A DNA stretch of 64,000 bases from Abelmoschus esculentus (Eukaryota; Streptophyta; Magnoliopsida; Malvales; Malvaceae): positions 503,501 through 567,500 of the forward strand of contig JAUCBN010000021.1 of NCBI GenBank assembly GCA_035048815.1, written 5' to 3'. The translations under genes and the position numbers were made by a program. Under the pieces are notes generated by a model, which did not search any database, was not told the origin of the DNA, and worked only from the letters and a program-made list of their open reading frames with translations. Each line of letters begins with the position of its first letter. Position 1 is the stretch's first letter. Below, in pieces: positions 42,755 to 55,441 of this stretch.

Positions 42755-43068
42755 CTAGATTGTGTCACACAAGGTTACTTGGTCACTGCCGGTCCTACCA
42801 TATCAACCACAATCCCTCCATTGCATCCAAACCTTGTGAACCCGTTGTTACCCGATACTGCCGATGCCGCGGTGGAGAAAGGTGCAAGAGAAGCTCTCCG
42901 GCTACTCATCAGCAACTCAACTCCGATCAACCCTCCATTGATTGATGTACTACCAGGAGTTCTGACTACTACGGATGAGAATAAAGGTATCCTTGTTACA
43001 GGAAGCAGGATTCTGTTCAGAGGAACTAGTCTAGAGACGTTAATGCCGCCAACGGCACTGCCGCAATG
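42755..43068 (+). pseudogene. Unrecognised coding-like fragment downstream of receptor kinase
   Basis: An open frame of about 100 residues, GC-richer than background. It lies in the same frame as the kinase and begins directly after its TGA. It reads VTQGYLVTAGPTIS, then HPNLVNPLLPDTADAAVEKG and ILVTGSRILFRGTSLE, ending at TGA 43068. Composition and helix-like periodicity look like real protein, but I do not recognise the family. There is no ATG start in frame before the conserved-looking part. It is probably an exon or scrap of another gene. Read-through from the kinase is unlikely. Confidence 0.35.
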
Positions 43069-43103
43069 AGTTCCGCTATACGTTCTTCATCCTCCATGGC
43101 AGA

Positions 43104-43298
43104 CAATGGCGGATGCATATAGTATATAGGGTGGGTACAGTCCCGCGTAAACTTTTTAAAATTTATACATTCGTCTTCGATTTTTGAAAATTTTATAAAT
43201 TAGTCTTTAAATTTGTTAATATATATAAGTTGTGTTCACACGAAATTTTAAAATTTTATGTATGTTCACTTTCAAATATTTTTTTGGACCCGCCACTG
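43104..43298. mobile_element. Small TIR element with CARTGGCGG ends
   Basis: The left end CAATGGCGGATGC and the right end GGACCCGCCACTG are inverted repeats, with an interior of about 170 bases rich in TAAATT-like words. A related left end CAGTGGCGGATCC lies at 46361. Target duplication not resolved. Confidence 0.5.
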
Positions 43299-44879
43299 AT
43301 GGTAGATAGCTTTATAAGACAATGTTGCAGCAGCCGTGATATAATCCTGATACGAAAAAGCTGATTCAAGCCGATAAAATTAAACTCTAAAACTCTAAAA
43401 TCAAAATATCTTAAATTTCAAAATATAAAAAATTAAAATTTATAAACCTTAAAATCTTAACCATTAAATTTCGAATACGAATTAATTATCATGTGAGATT
43501 TGCATCAGTGGAAAATGAAAATCCAATGAACCAATACAGTAATGTCAGTAGCAAATCTAACCACAAATAAAAGAGTGGAAAATATATTAATAGAGACTTT
43601 TCATGAGCATTTAAAAGAATTAATAAATAAAATTATAAGAAAAAAAGAAAATAATCAACACCATAAGTTCAAACTTCCAAGTTAAGAGGGTGAGATTCAT
43701 TAACGTGGCTAGTTTGGTGTACTCGACTCGAAAAAATTAAATGTCTCGATTTAAGATAAAAATACTTGATTTATTTGAATTCAACCCATAATTTTATAAA
43801 TTTGACTTAAAAAAATAAAGTTCGAGTTGTAAAATAAAAATTTGAATAACTCAAAACTTTTACTAATTAAAGAATTTATTTTTAGTTCGATATGAATCTT
43901 TTAATTTTTTTATGATATATAAAAATATAAAAAAATGTTATCATATATAAAAATATGAAGAAAAATATATATTTATCTTATATAATTAGAGAAAGTCGTT
44001 TAAATTAAAATTAAATCATATTATATCATAATAAATAATTATAATTAAATATTTATAAAAACTAAAATTCAACTCGAGTCAACTCAGATTTTTTATTTTA
44101 AAATAATATTTCCTGTTTCCATTTATCGAAAAGATATGAACATGCCAACGTCCATCAATGTCTGTGCCGGCCTGGAGGATTGGGTTCTTAAAATATAATA
44201 AAAGGTTTAAGAAGAATATTTATATTTTTATCTAATTTTTAATTTAACATTTGTATTAATTTTTTAAGTTTATTATTTTTGAATTATCTTTTAGATATCA
44301 CTTTGTCTCAATGGGAATTATATATATCTGTATAAACTTTTAATTCTAAGGTTATTTTCTAGGATAAATTATCTAAATTATTATTTAAATTTATTTTGTT
44401 AATTAAAATTTTAAAATATTTAATTTATTCACAAAAGATTAAATATTAATATTTTTATTATTTTATTGTTCACCATCATAAAATGTATATCACAAATATT
44501 GATCAGTCGTTTTATCTCGTTTTATAAATCTAAATTTAATTTTTATTTTGTTAAAAAATCTTTTAAAATTCTTAAATCAGATAAATTAATTTTTTGATCT
44601 CTATTTCTAACTGATGAATAAAACCCTTCCTCGGTATGTTATTTTTTCGTACTATTAAAAATTTTATTGTTCGATTTAAAAAAATTCTCTATTCATCGAT
44701 AAATAAATATTATCGTAAAATTAACGAAAGAGTAACAAAAATTCATCGATAAATTATGTAATTTATTTTTTATATATAATACTTTTGAATATGTTGATAG
44801 ATTGGTCGGCCAGCTTTGCTTTTATTTTAAATAGGAAATTGAATAGAAAAAGCATCTTATTCCAATCTTGAACTAAAGC

Positions 44880-44915
<36 letters not shown>

Positions 44916-46360
44916 ACCCTAAGGCCAATTCCATTAAATTAATTATACACCTTTAATAATACACTAAAATAATAATGATATGAAAATGATATATATGTCA
45001 ATATATCGATTTGTATAACATAAATTAATACGATATTTTTTAGATAAATTGAATTTTATTCATTAAAAAAACATAAAAACAAGTATCTTTATAAAGAATA
45101 ACCTTCAAACTTTTTGTACAAGTATGTCTACTCACATAGCTCCCAATTTTTAACTAAAGAATTGCCGGAAATTTTAAGATTGTAATCAACTAACTTAAGT
45201 CTAACATCATTCTTTACGAAAAAAACACATGCAACGTTTGTCGGTAGGAACGGTTCAAAGATTTTAAGGTCCTTGTACAATTTATTAGAATATGACTCTC
45301 AAAAGTAATTGTCTATAACCTCCACTAGTTATAAAATCGTAGCCCTTAGAAAAAAAATATCCTTTTTAGGGCCCCTGTGCAATCGTTTCTATCGCGTCTG
45401 TCCAAAACCTCACTACTTCTACAAAATCAAAAGTAGTATGAATAATCAATAAGATTCTATAATCATTTATCGCATTTAAGAAATAGTTATAACTTTTTAA
45501 CAATTATAACCCATCTTTCTTAATAGTATTTTTAAAAAATTTCAATGAATTTCGAGATTAACATCACCTAATGAATGTAGTTTATCAAAATTTTAGGGCC
45601 CTCCATTTTAAGCGGTCTTGTGCGGTTGCTCCTATAGCGCCTGTCCAGAACCCCACTGCTTATCAATAGCGTTTTTCATGGATTCTACAATTGGGTTCAA
45701 TTCAAAAAAATAATTTAAACACCTAAATTTTAACATTTATTTAAAAAATATATAGCTTAAGCGCTTATTTAACACTTAACAAAAAAGATAGATTTACCAT
45801 TATGTGATATTTAATGGTTTTTATATAAATATGAAAGCCAATATATTATAGTATTAAATTCTTAATTTATGCATTGATTTATTTATTGTTACTAGTATAA
45901 TACATAAAAATATATAAATTTAAATATCTTTTGATTTACGAACGAAAAATATTTAAATAATATATTTTTCCCCACAATATGAATTTGAAAGAAACCATTG
46001 GTTATATTTTTAGTGCATATTTTTCATAAATCAACTTTCATTAGCTTGATTGGTGAGAGTTATCGATCGGTCCTTAAACTTTATGCTTTCCAATCCAAAC
46101 CTAAAGGAAGTGACAAAGTATCTTTTGGAGATTTCTTTGACATATTTATTTGTTTTGGAGGGATTAAAAAAATATTTTTTTAGATTAAAGATCCAAATCG
46201 TAATATTATGAAAAGAACGAATAAAATTGAAAGATGAATATTTATACTACTTGATTCGAATTAATCGATTCATAAATTGAATAATAATGATTATAACATA
46301 AAAATTACTATGATTTTCCTTCTCTTAACTAAGTATTCTACTTCTTATAAACGTCAAAAA
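43299..46360. other. Gene-free AT-rich DNA with (AT)15 microsatellite
   Basis: Nothing coding. An (AT)n run lies at 44884-44913. At 45361-45420 and 45600-45660 two related GC-richer blocks occur (GGGCCCCTGTGCAATCG; GGTCTTGTGCGGTTGC, each followed by CTATCGCG/CTATAGCG and CTGTCCA), a dispersed repeat of unknown class. Confidence 0.5.
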
Positions 46361-46577
46361 CAGTGGCGGATCCAGAAATATATGTGAGGGTGTGCACAAA
46401 TCAAAATATATTTTAAGATAAGCATAAGTCATAAAAATCTTAAAATTTTAAGGTGGGCACAATCATACAAATTTAAGGACTAATTCAAAAAAAATCAAAA
46501 ATCAAAGCCAAATGTATAAAATTTTAAAAATTCAAGGTGAGTACGTGTCCACCTCGGTTGTATGTGCATCCGTTACT
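46361..46577. repeat. Relative of the TGGCGG-ended element
   Basis: It starts CAGTGGCGGATCCAG and ends near GTGCATCCGTTAC, a weak inverted match. The interior shares AAAATTTTAAGGTGGGCAC- and AATTTAAGGACTAATTC-like text with the 43.1 kb element in reverse sense. Older or internally rearranged. Confidence 0.4.
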
Positions 46578-49379
46578 ACTCGGAAAAATTATATAATAAA
46601 TCATTCATGTTACGTTATTCATGAAATCAAACAATCAATTATATTTATTTTTTTATTTTTTTATTTCATTTTTTTATTAAGTGAATCTTCACTAAAATTT
46701 ACTGTAAATTAAATTTTAAAATAATTTTTAGAATATTTTTAATTAATTGATCTCATGAATAACACAATAAAAATTACTCATGATATAATTTTTCTTCTAT
46801 GCGACTTATAAATAATTTTTACTAAATAAATGATATATTATAATAATATAAAAGAGGCGGCAGTTTTTAAATATATATTTTATAAATTTTAATTAATTAA
46901 AATATTTAATAAATTAAAATTAAAAATAATTAAAAAAATATCTATACAAGACGATTTTATTGGGACATGAGCATGCTTTGAAATTATATAAAATTCTTAT
47001 TTTATTTAAAATATCCATATTTTAATTTCTTAATTTTATATTAAAAATAAAAATATATATTATTTCTAAAATATATTAAACATGTATCTCTGATTGATAT
47101 TTTTCAAAATAAATAAATAAAACACATAAAACTTGATAATTAATATACTATATAATAATCTTGGGAAGAAACTAAGAAAATAAAAACAAGACAAAAAAAA
47201 CCAGAAATATTTAATTTAAAAAATATGTTTTGAAGTGAAAATTAAGATAAAACAAAATAAGTTAAAATGTCTTAATCTTTCATTTAAAAGAGAGGATTGG
47301 ATTGCCGTTAATAATAATAATTTTGGTTTTATTTACAAGTATTTTTAACATATAGATTAATATAATTTTTATTTTATTAAAAAAATAGTTTTATTTAATT
47401 TACGAGTATTTTTAACATACAACTTAATATAATATTTATATTAATCATATTTATATTTATTCATAAATTAAAAGATATTAAACGTTTAAAAATGTTTGAT
47501 TTTATGTCATATATAATGTACCAACAACGTAACAACTAAGTTGAACTCAATCGACTATACGTATAAATATTTTAATATTTAGGATATAATTTTATACGAT
47601 GCATATACTATCAAAATTTCTCTTTACCTACAAATTAAAAAAATATATCGAATATTTAAATATATTTAATATTGTATTATTTTATATATTTTATATTAAT
47701 AACAATATCAATCAAATTAAATTTAATTGATAAATATTTTAATTATTTTTATTTAATCATCGATATTCAAATTCGGATAAAATTTTACAGAAATCAAATA
47801 TGAAGACGACATTCTCAATTTGATTCTAATCGTTTACACCATCAAATTTTAAACTCTTAATCTTACTTAAAAAACTTTCATCTCATTAAACCAATTAATC
47901 GATAATAATAATATTAAATATTTTTTAAAATGACAACATTTAATATTATGAAAATATCATTTTCATCTTATCTCAAAATTAGATGAAAAGGCTGACGACT
48001 CATAAATAATATGTATTCTTGAAGTTTGAACGGGAATACAATAATAATTATGAAATGAAAAATCGAATATATTATCTATATAAATAATAGAATTAGATAA
48101 TAAAATATAAATATTTAAAAAAGTAAATTCGTAAATAAGTTATTATATATTTTTTTAAAATAAATGAAAGGATAAAAATAGAAAAATTTTAATCTTTCGT
48201 TTAGTTTCGTAGCTGATTTAAGGTTTAAGGTGAGTTTTTATGGATTTTAATATATAACGTGTAAAATTTAAAGTTTATGATTAGAATTTAGAGTTTAAGG
48301 TTTATGTTTTAGGGCGTTCGAGTTTGAGATTTAAATTTTAAATATTATAAAAAATATTTAAAATTTTAAACTATTTAACTAAATTAAAAAATTACCAAGT
48401 TGCAATTTGCAAATTGCAAGCATTTTTTATATATTTATTTAATAAATATAGTAGACATTTCAACATTTTGGGTGATTTTGTTGATATTAAATTACAAAAG
48501 TCCCTATTTGCTAAGCTAAAAGTCATAAATCTCCTAAGATTCTTCAATAAATCACAGCTAATATAATATCTAAGATTAGCCAACTGAATTAATATTTTAA
48601 TATGCATTATTATTCTTTATTAATTTCTAAAATATGCAAGTGGAGAAGTAATTCTTTATTTTCTTTAATTATTTCAACATGTATACATATATAATTATAT
48701 AAATTGATAATAAAATAATAATTTTTTCTTTTGAATTTTAGCAATTTTTGTTGACATTTTTATACATACCATTTCATTAATTTGCAGCCTTTTTCAGGTG
48801 ACTTACAACTGATGACTGACACGTGTAAACTTACACGTAATTTAAGATTTAGTCCCTTTATTATACTAAAAATTTTCATTTATTCCCTCTATTTTAATTT
48901 GACATAATTTTTATCTCTATTTTTATAATGTTATAAGGAAAATTAGGAACATGTGGGGTTACATTAAGTCATGACCAAATTTATATGTTAAAATAAATAT
49001 CAACATATAAATTTGGACAATCGAATAATATTGTAAAAATATATCAAATTATGTCAAAATAAGATAGAGAAAACTAATCAGGGACAGAGTTAAGATTTGA
49101 GATAGAGAGATAAAGTATAAATATTTGAAAGTGAGAAGTAAATTTATAAATAAATTAAAATTAAAAAAATTAATTAGCGAGACAAAAATAAAAAAAAATC
49201 TTCATGGGACGATTTGTCTTTCTTCACTGTCATATATACATGATTTCATAAAATCATATTCTCCCGATCTAAATCAAGCAGGTTTCACATGAAGAAAGTT
49301 TGCCTATACTTTTTGATAAACAATATTTCTTTTTTTCTTCGTTCTTTGTTTTGTAACATTAAAAGAAGAGATTTAAAAA
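46578..49379. other. Gene-free AT-rich DNA
   Basis: A very AT-rich stretch with no supported gene. A TTTAGGG/GTTTAAGG-like word cluster lies at 48220-48330, and ACACGTGTAAACTTACACGTAA near 48820 contains a G-box core. 49200-49379 may already be plastid-derived leader of rpl14, but I cannot confirm that. Confidence 0.4.
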
Positions 49380-49748
49380 ACAATTCAACCTTAGATCCAT
49401 TTGATTGTAGCAAATAATAACGGGGTCTGAGAATTGATGTGTATTCGAGTCATGGGAGCTAGTAATCACTGATATACTCATATTAGAGACGTTATTGTTG
49501 TTGTGATGAAGGAAGCGGTACCAAATACACCTCTAAAAAGATCAGAAGTGATCAAAGATGTAATTGTATGTACTTGTAAAGAATTCAAACGTGACAACGG
49601 AATGATAACACGACATGATGACAATGCTGCAGTTGTCATTGATCAAGAAAAAAAATCCAAAAGAAGTTCGAATTTTTAGTGCGATCGCCAGGGAATTGAG
49701 ACAGTTAAATTTCACTAAAATAGTTCATTAGCTCCTGAGGTGACCCCA
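49380..49748 (+). pseudogene. rpl14: Nuclear plastid-DNA insertion: decayed rpl14
   Basis: Nearly the full length of plastid ribosomal protein L14 (uL14) can be followed: TTCAACCTTAGATCCATTTG, GAATTGATGTGTATTCGAGT, then in frame VMGASNH, AVPNTPLKRSEVIKDVIVCT, KEFKRDNGMITRHDDNAAVV and VIDQEKKSKRSSNF. The start codon is lost (ACA), at least four stops interrupt it, and small length changes occur near the 3' end. L14 sits at the subunit interface of the plastid ribosome; here it cannot be made. Several changes are C-to-T or G-to-A (CGA to TGA, CAG to TAG, CGC to CAC), the pattern of methyl-cytosine decay. Neighbouring plastid genes (rpl16, rps8) were not recognised. Confidence 0.85.
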
Positions 49749-52239
49749 ATATAATTATAGTATTTAAATTAGTGTATTTAAATGACATAGATTAATTAAA
49801 AGATTACCCTTCCCATAAATATTTTTTTAATCAGCGATTGTCCTTCCTTACCTTATTCAGTTTCGTCCCTAAAACTAACTATAAGTTGGTCTAGTATAAT
49901 AAGACATTAAATCCTTAAATAAGATAAAAATTTGAATCGTTTAGAGTCTCGTTTTTATATACAATAGATCTGATAACGGTGGTTATACTAAAAAATAAAA
50001 TATAGTAGTAAATCTGGAGTTTCAGTATAGTAAAAGGACCTAAATCATAATTAATCCTTTTAACATAACCTCTTCCTCTGATATGACCTTGCGTATTAGC
50101 CGCCACGTCATAGTGTTTGTAATTTTGACTTTTTTTCTTCATCCCCAATCATTGGTTGCGTTACAGCTGTCATATGTTCTTGCCAACTGCCATCAGTTAA
50201 CTTTCGGCAGATTGCTCCTGGTTTATTATCAATAACTACTTATTTTTATATTTAATATTATAAATTAAAATATAAAATAAATTATTTATAAATCAACGAA
50301 TAAATCTAAATAATAAATAATTTAATATCATTTAAATATGTTCTTAATTAGTATCATTTAAAAAAAAATACTATTATAAAATCACGTAAAATGAAATCGT
50401 TTTTTATAAAACACAAATTCGATCTTAAATAAATTTATAAAAAATAATTTTATATATTTTAAATAAATAAATTATTTTTTATAAAACACGACTTTATCTT
50501 ATATGGTCTGACATTTTTTTTTCAAATGTTTATAGGGATATAATTTTTTAAATAATAAATTAAAATGGAATATTGGCATAATACGAACAATATTTTATAT
50601 TGAAGTCAGATTATATTTCTATTATCTTTAATATTTTTAAATAAAAATAAACAATAAAATTTATTTATATCTGTCGGACTTATTTTTATTATAATAAATG
50701 TTATAAATTTAACAATAATTTAAAAAAAATTTAGTAATTGTCAAGATTGATTGCTGTATATAGTAATTATTTTAGCTACTTGCACTAAAACTAACTTATA
50801 TTTTTTTCATAAATTATAATTAAAATATTTAGTTTTAAGATGGAAAATTTAATGATATGCATTGAATATTAATATTGAATGTCGTTAATTTAATCGATAA
50901 AAAATAGATATTTCAAAGAATCAACATTAAATTATAAAATATTTAAAATAAAATTTTAATTAAAATTTTTAAAACTTAACACACAAATTAAAATATCATT
51001 AACTTAATAAAATTTTAGATAAATTATAAATTATATTATTAAAATTTTAAATAAAAATATTTTTTTATCAATTAATGTAATAATATTTAATATTAATGAC
51101 TCGTCCTTTAAGATTAAACTGTTGTGGTAAATACTATTATTTTCACCGAAGCAATCATTGATATTATTATACCTACAATAAATAGTAAGAAAATTATCAT
51201 TTTTTATTTCGCGACAAGACACTAAATTAATAAACTATTAAAACTGAATAATTTAATTAAATACTTTTCTATAAAGTTCTCTTTCTTCTTTCCAAATTAA
51301 CCCAAGATATAGGTAATGCTTACTTTATTTATTCTTATTCTTTTTTAAAATTTGGTTTGTTTGATTATTTTTATTAGAATATTTAATTAATATTATTTTA
51401 TTTACATATTCTTTTATCCACAAAAATCTATCTAAAAGCCACTAATTTTTAAAAAATTTACATGAGAGAGATGAAATAAAAAAATAAAAGAAATATATCC
51501 CTAAAATCTTATTTTCATAAAAATTATATATATGAATAATTATTTTAAAATAAATATTATCAATTATTCTAAAATAAATAAATAAATAAATATTTTTATT
51601 TTATTTTTAATAAATAATTAAAAAACATTTTAATAAAAATTCCTCATGAATTTCTATATTTACGCAAGAAAAGAGAATCTAACATCAAACTCTTACTTAC
51701 CGTTATAGATTTGTCCCACAAGTAAATAGGAATCTACAGTAAACATATCCAATCAAATCCCGCCACGTCATATTCAACCAAAATTGATTAATTAATTTAT
51801 TAAAATCAAGTTGTATTAATTCATTTTGTCGTTTTCGTTCATTTGTTTATATTTTTAAATTCGAGAGCCGCACTTGATATCATGCTTTCCTTATCCACCG
51901 TTCGATCTCTTGTTTCAAATTAATCACCGCCGTTATTTCTACTCTTAGCTCCAATATACTAGAAAAATGCTTTTCCAGCTTTGCTTTCTCCGGTTTTCTG
52001 TGTGCGATCTCTCTTCATCTTCTTCCTCCGTGACTTGTGGTCTAGATACATACCCGACCCGGTTTGTTCCATATCTGGATAGACTCCGTTCTGTTTCCGA
52101 TCCCGGCGCCGTTTGTTTTCTCTTGCTTCGTTGAATATAAAAGAAGTTTTCGAGTAAACCGTTTTCTTGCTTTATTACAGATCGGTTTTCTTATTCCTGT
52201 TTCTCGTTCGATTTTCTTTGATCGGATTTGATTGTTTGG
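49749..52239. other. Gene-free AT-rich DNA and COI1 upstream region
   Basis: 49750-51830 is AT-rich with no supported gene; 50085-50225 is a GC-richer island without a recognisable frame. 51840-52239 is the likely COI1 promoter and leader, pyrimidine-rich towards the ATG (CTCTCTTCATCTTCTTCCTCC at about 52009). Confidence 0.4.
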
Positions 52240-54666
52240 ATGGAGGAAGATGATAGAAAGCTGCTCAGAACGGCTTCGTTCGATTATGCTATGTCCGACG
52301 TCGTATTGGAATGCGTTCTGTCGTACATACACGACCCGAGGGACCGCGCCGCCATTTCCCTTGTTTGCCGGAGGTGGTACGACCTCGATTCGTCGTCGCG
52401 TAAGCACATAACCATCGCGTTTTGTTATACGACGACGACCGATCGGTTGAGGCGGCGTTTCCCGGTGTTGGAATCGTTGCAACTAAAAGGGAAGCCTCGG
52501 GCGGCGATGTTCAATTTGATACCCGATGATTGGGGAGGGTACGTGACGCCGTGGGTGTATGAAATAGCGGAGAACTTCAGTTGCTTGAAATCTCTTCATT
52601 TTAGGAGGATGATCGTTAGAGATACGGATCTCGAAGTTCTGGCTCGGTCTAGAGGGAGAGCTTTGCAGGCTTTGAAGCTTGATAAATGCTCTGGGTTTTC
52701 AACTGATGGACTCTTCCATATTGGAAGCATGTGCCGGTAATTTCCCAACTTTTTTTAATAAAATATAATTGATTTTTCTAAGAATTATGCTATGAGCTTG
52801 GTGGTGTTAACTTTTGTTATTAAGCGCCATTAAATCCATTCTTTAATTAGCAAAAATTTAAGATTTAATTCATATACTTAATGATTTATTTCTATAGTTG
52901 GTAAATTTTGACAGAAAATACTAAAGCAATTATAAAACTTAATTAATTCAATTTTTTACTCGATTCAAATTTGTATATGTCCAAGAACGGCGGAGCTTAA
53001 AGTAGCACGGAGTTGTATTCGTTTTCGTCTCGAAACAACAGTGGAAACTTGCTTCTTAGTCTTGATTTTAAATGCTTCAAGTTGATCAGAGAATGTCATG
53101 GTTATTTCTGAGATACAGAGCAGCAAGGTATAATATGGCTGAACTTTTAGAAAAGTCCATGTGCTGTGATCCGTCCGGGGATAGTCTGATTTTTCGGTTT
53201 CATTGCGATTTTCTGGTTATCTAGTAATGCTTTTGGTGTAATTTAGTAGGTCTTAAATCCTGTGTTTATGACCTAAAATCTTGGTATGTTCCTGCAGGCA
53301 ACTAAGAACTTTGTTTCTAGAAGAGAGCTCGATCATGGAGAGAGATGGTCAATGGCTTCACGAGATTGCGATGAACAATTCCGTTCTTGAGACTTTAAAC
53401 TTTTACATGACTGATCTCGTCCAAACGAGTTTCGAAGACCTTGAACGGATTGCCAAGAATTGTCGCAACTTGACCTCCATGAAGATTAGTGATTGCGAAA
53501 TTCTGCATCTTGTTGGCTTCTTTCGTTCCGCTTCTGTCTTAGAAGAATTCTGCGGTGGTTCGTTCAATAACGAGCAATCGGACAAGTATAATGCCATAAA
53601 GTTCCCACCGAGGCTATGCCGTTTGGGTTTAACATACATGGGGAGTCATGAAATGCCACTGGTGTTTCCTTTTGCATCGTTGCTTAAAAAGTTTGATCTT
53701 CTCTATGCGTTACTTGACACAGAAGATCATTGCTTGTTAATTCAACAATGTCCGAACTTAGAAGTTCTCGAGGTAGAATCACAATTCTACTATTTCTCAA
53801 CATTTTTTTCTAAGTAACCAATCATGTCTTGTTAAATGTATTTGCTTGATGGACAGACAAGGAGCGTTATTGGAGACAGAGGATTAGAAATTCTTGCTCA
53901 AAGTTGTAAGAAACTAAAGCGGCTCAGAATTGAGCGAGGTGCTGATGAGCAGGGAATGGGGGATGAAGAAGGCGCGGTTTCACATAGAGGATTAACGGCT
54001 TTAGCTCAGGGATGCCTTGAATTGGAATATATAGCCGTTTATGTATCCGACATCACGAATGCATCATTGGAATCCATGGGGACGTACTCCAAGAATCTCT
54101 GTGATTTTCGTATGGTTTTGCTTGACCGAGAAGAAAGGATAACAGATTTGCCTCTTGACAATGGAGTCCGAGCTCTACTGAGAGGCTGTGAAAAGCTTAG
54201 AAGATTTGCATTGTATCTCCGACCCGGTGGTTTGACTGATGTCGGCCTCGGTTATATTGGTCGATATAGTCCGAACGTGAGATGGATGCTTCTGGGATAT
54301 GTCGGAGGGTCCGATACCGGGCTTTTGGAATTCTCTAAAGGATGTCCTAGCTTGCAGAGACTTGAGATGAGGGGTTGCTGCTTCAGTGATCGCGCGATCG
54401 CACATGCTGTGTTGCAATTACCATCTTTGAGGTACTTATGGGTGCAAGGATATAAAGCATCATCACAATCAGGTCACAATCTGTTAGCCATGGCTCGTCC
54501 ATTCTGGAATATCGAGCTAATTCCCGCAAGACGAGTCATTGCGACTAATCAAGTAGGAGAGGCAGTTGTGCTCGAACATCCAGCTCATATACTCGCCTAC
54601 TACTCCTTAGCCGGACCAAGAACAGATTATCCAGACTCTGTTATTCCATTAGACCCAGTGCTGTAA
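52240..54666 (+). CDS. COI1: Coronatine-insensitive protein 1, jasmonate co-receptor F-box protein (three exons)
   Basis: Exons 52240-52736, 53298-53772 and 53857-54666 join in frame to 593 residues, close to the family's usual ~592. An upstream in-frame TTG exists, but ATG 52240 (MEEDDRKLLRTASFDYAMSD) fits. The F-box is at about residues 16-60 (VVLECVLSYIHDPRDRAAIS, VCRRWYDLDSSSR). Leucine-rich repeats follow, with LKGKPRAAMFNLIPDDWGGY, HFRRMIVRDTDLE, LKRLRIERGADEQGM, VSDITNASLESMGTY, MLLGYVGGSDTGLLEFSKGC and the C-terminal ELIPARRV plus HPAHILAYYSLAGPRTD. COI1 is the specificity subunit of the nuclear SCF ubiquitin ligase that binds JA-Ile with JAZ repressors. Ligand-contact Arg residues (KGKPRAAM, HFRRM, LAYYSLAG Tyr) are retained. 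Intact. Confidence 0.97.
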
Positions 54667-55196
54667 ATATAACCTTTTCTTCAACGTTACGATATTTCGT
54701 TTCCACGTTCTATCCATACAGGTTCATGTACTTTACTTTTACCCTTTTTTACAGTTTAGAGGTTTCCGGTTTGATATTTTTCGTTTCCGATTTCATTTCT
54801 CGACTCTGTCTTGTAATAAAGATTGTGTTTTGGTCTGTAATTTTGAAATCATTTGCAGTCTAACATTGCCTGTTGGGTTACCACGGAGAAATAGCTAAGG
54901 TATGACTTTCCTGTTTGATAGTGGCACTGGCAGACACTTGAAATGTTCAATTTTTTATTGCAAAATATAATTTTTTTTATGACATTGATGATCTTTCTGT
55001 ATATATTCTTGCATAGGAATTTTGATTGCTTGGAATGTTTCATTAAAACAGTTCATGGAATAATTGAACATTTTTGTCTGAGTAAAGTATTTTCTGGGGT
55101 TTAGAATATGTTCATCCACCTGTAGTATTACTTTCAAGTTAAAGATGCTAAAGAAGCCATCCATATTGGATTTTGCAAGGAGTGGGGTTAGACAGG
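54667..55196. other. COI1 3' flank
   Basis: Probably the 3' untranslated region (to about 54840, with AATAAAG near 54816 as a possible poly(A) signal), then AT-rich DNA without a gene. Confidence 0.45.
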
Positions 55197-55441
55197 TTAA
55201 TTTAGTAGGATTTATATTCGGATTGTACTAAATTTAGTTGTCTAAATTCGGATATTTTAGATTTGAGTCGATTAATTTAGTAGGATTTATATTCGGATTG
55301 TCCTAAATTTAGTTGTGTCTAAATTCGGATATTTTAGATTTGAGTCGATTAATTTAGTAGGATTTATATTCGGATTGTCCTAAATTTAGTTGTGTCTAAA
55401 TTCGGATATTTTAGATTTGAGTCGATTAATTTAGTAGGATT
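55197..55441. repeat. Tandem repeat, 75-77 bp unit, 3.2 copies
   Basis: Units starting TTAATTTAGTAGGATTTATA at 55197, 55272 and 55349, with a partial fourth at 55426. Units 2 and 3 carry an extra GT (GTTGTGTCTAA against GTTGTCTAA) and are otherwise almost identical, so they are recent. Confidence 0.9.

Noticed and set aside
52042..52482. 146-residue minus-strand frame across the COI1 start
   Set aside because: Antisense to the well-supported first exon of COI1, extends into its pyrimidine-rich leader and resembles no protein.
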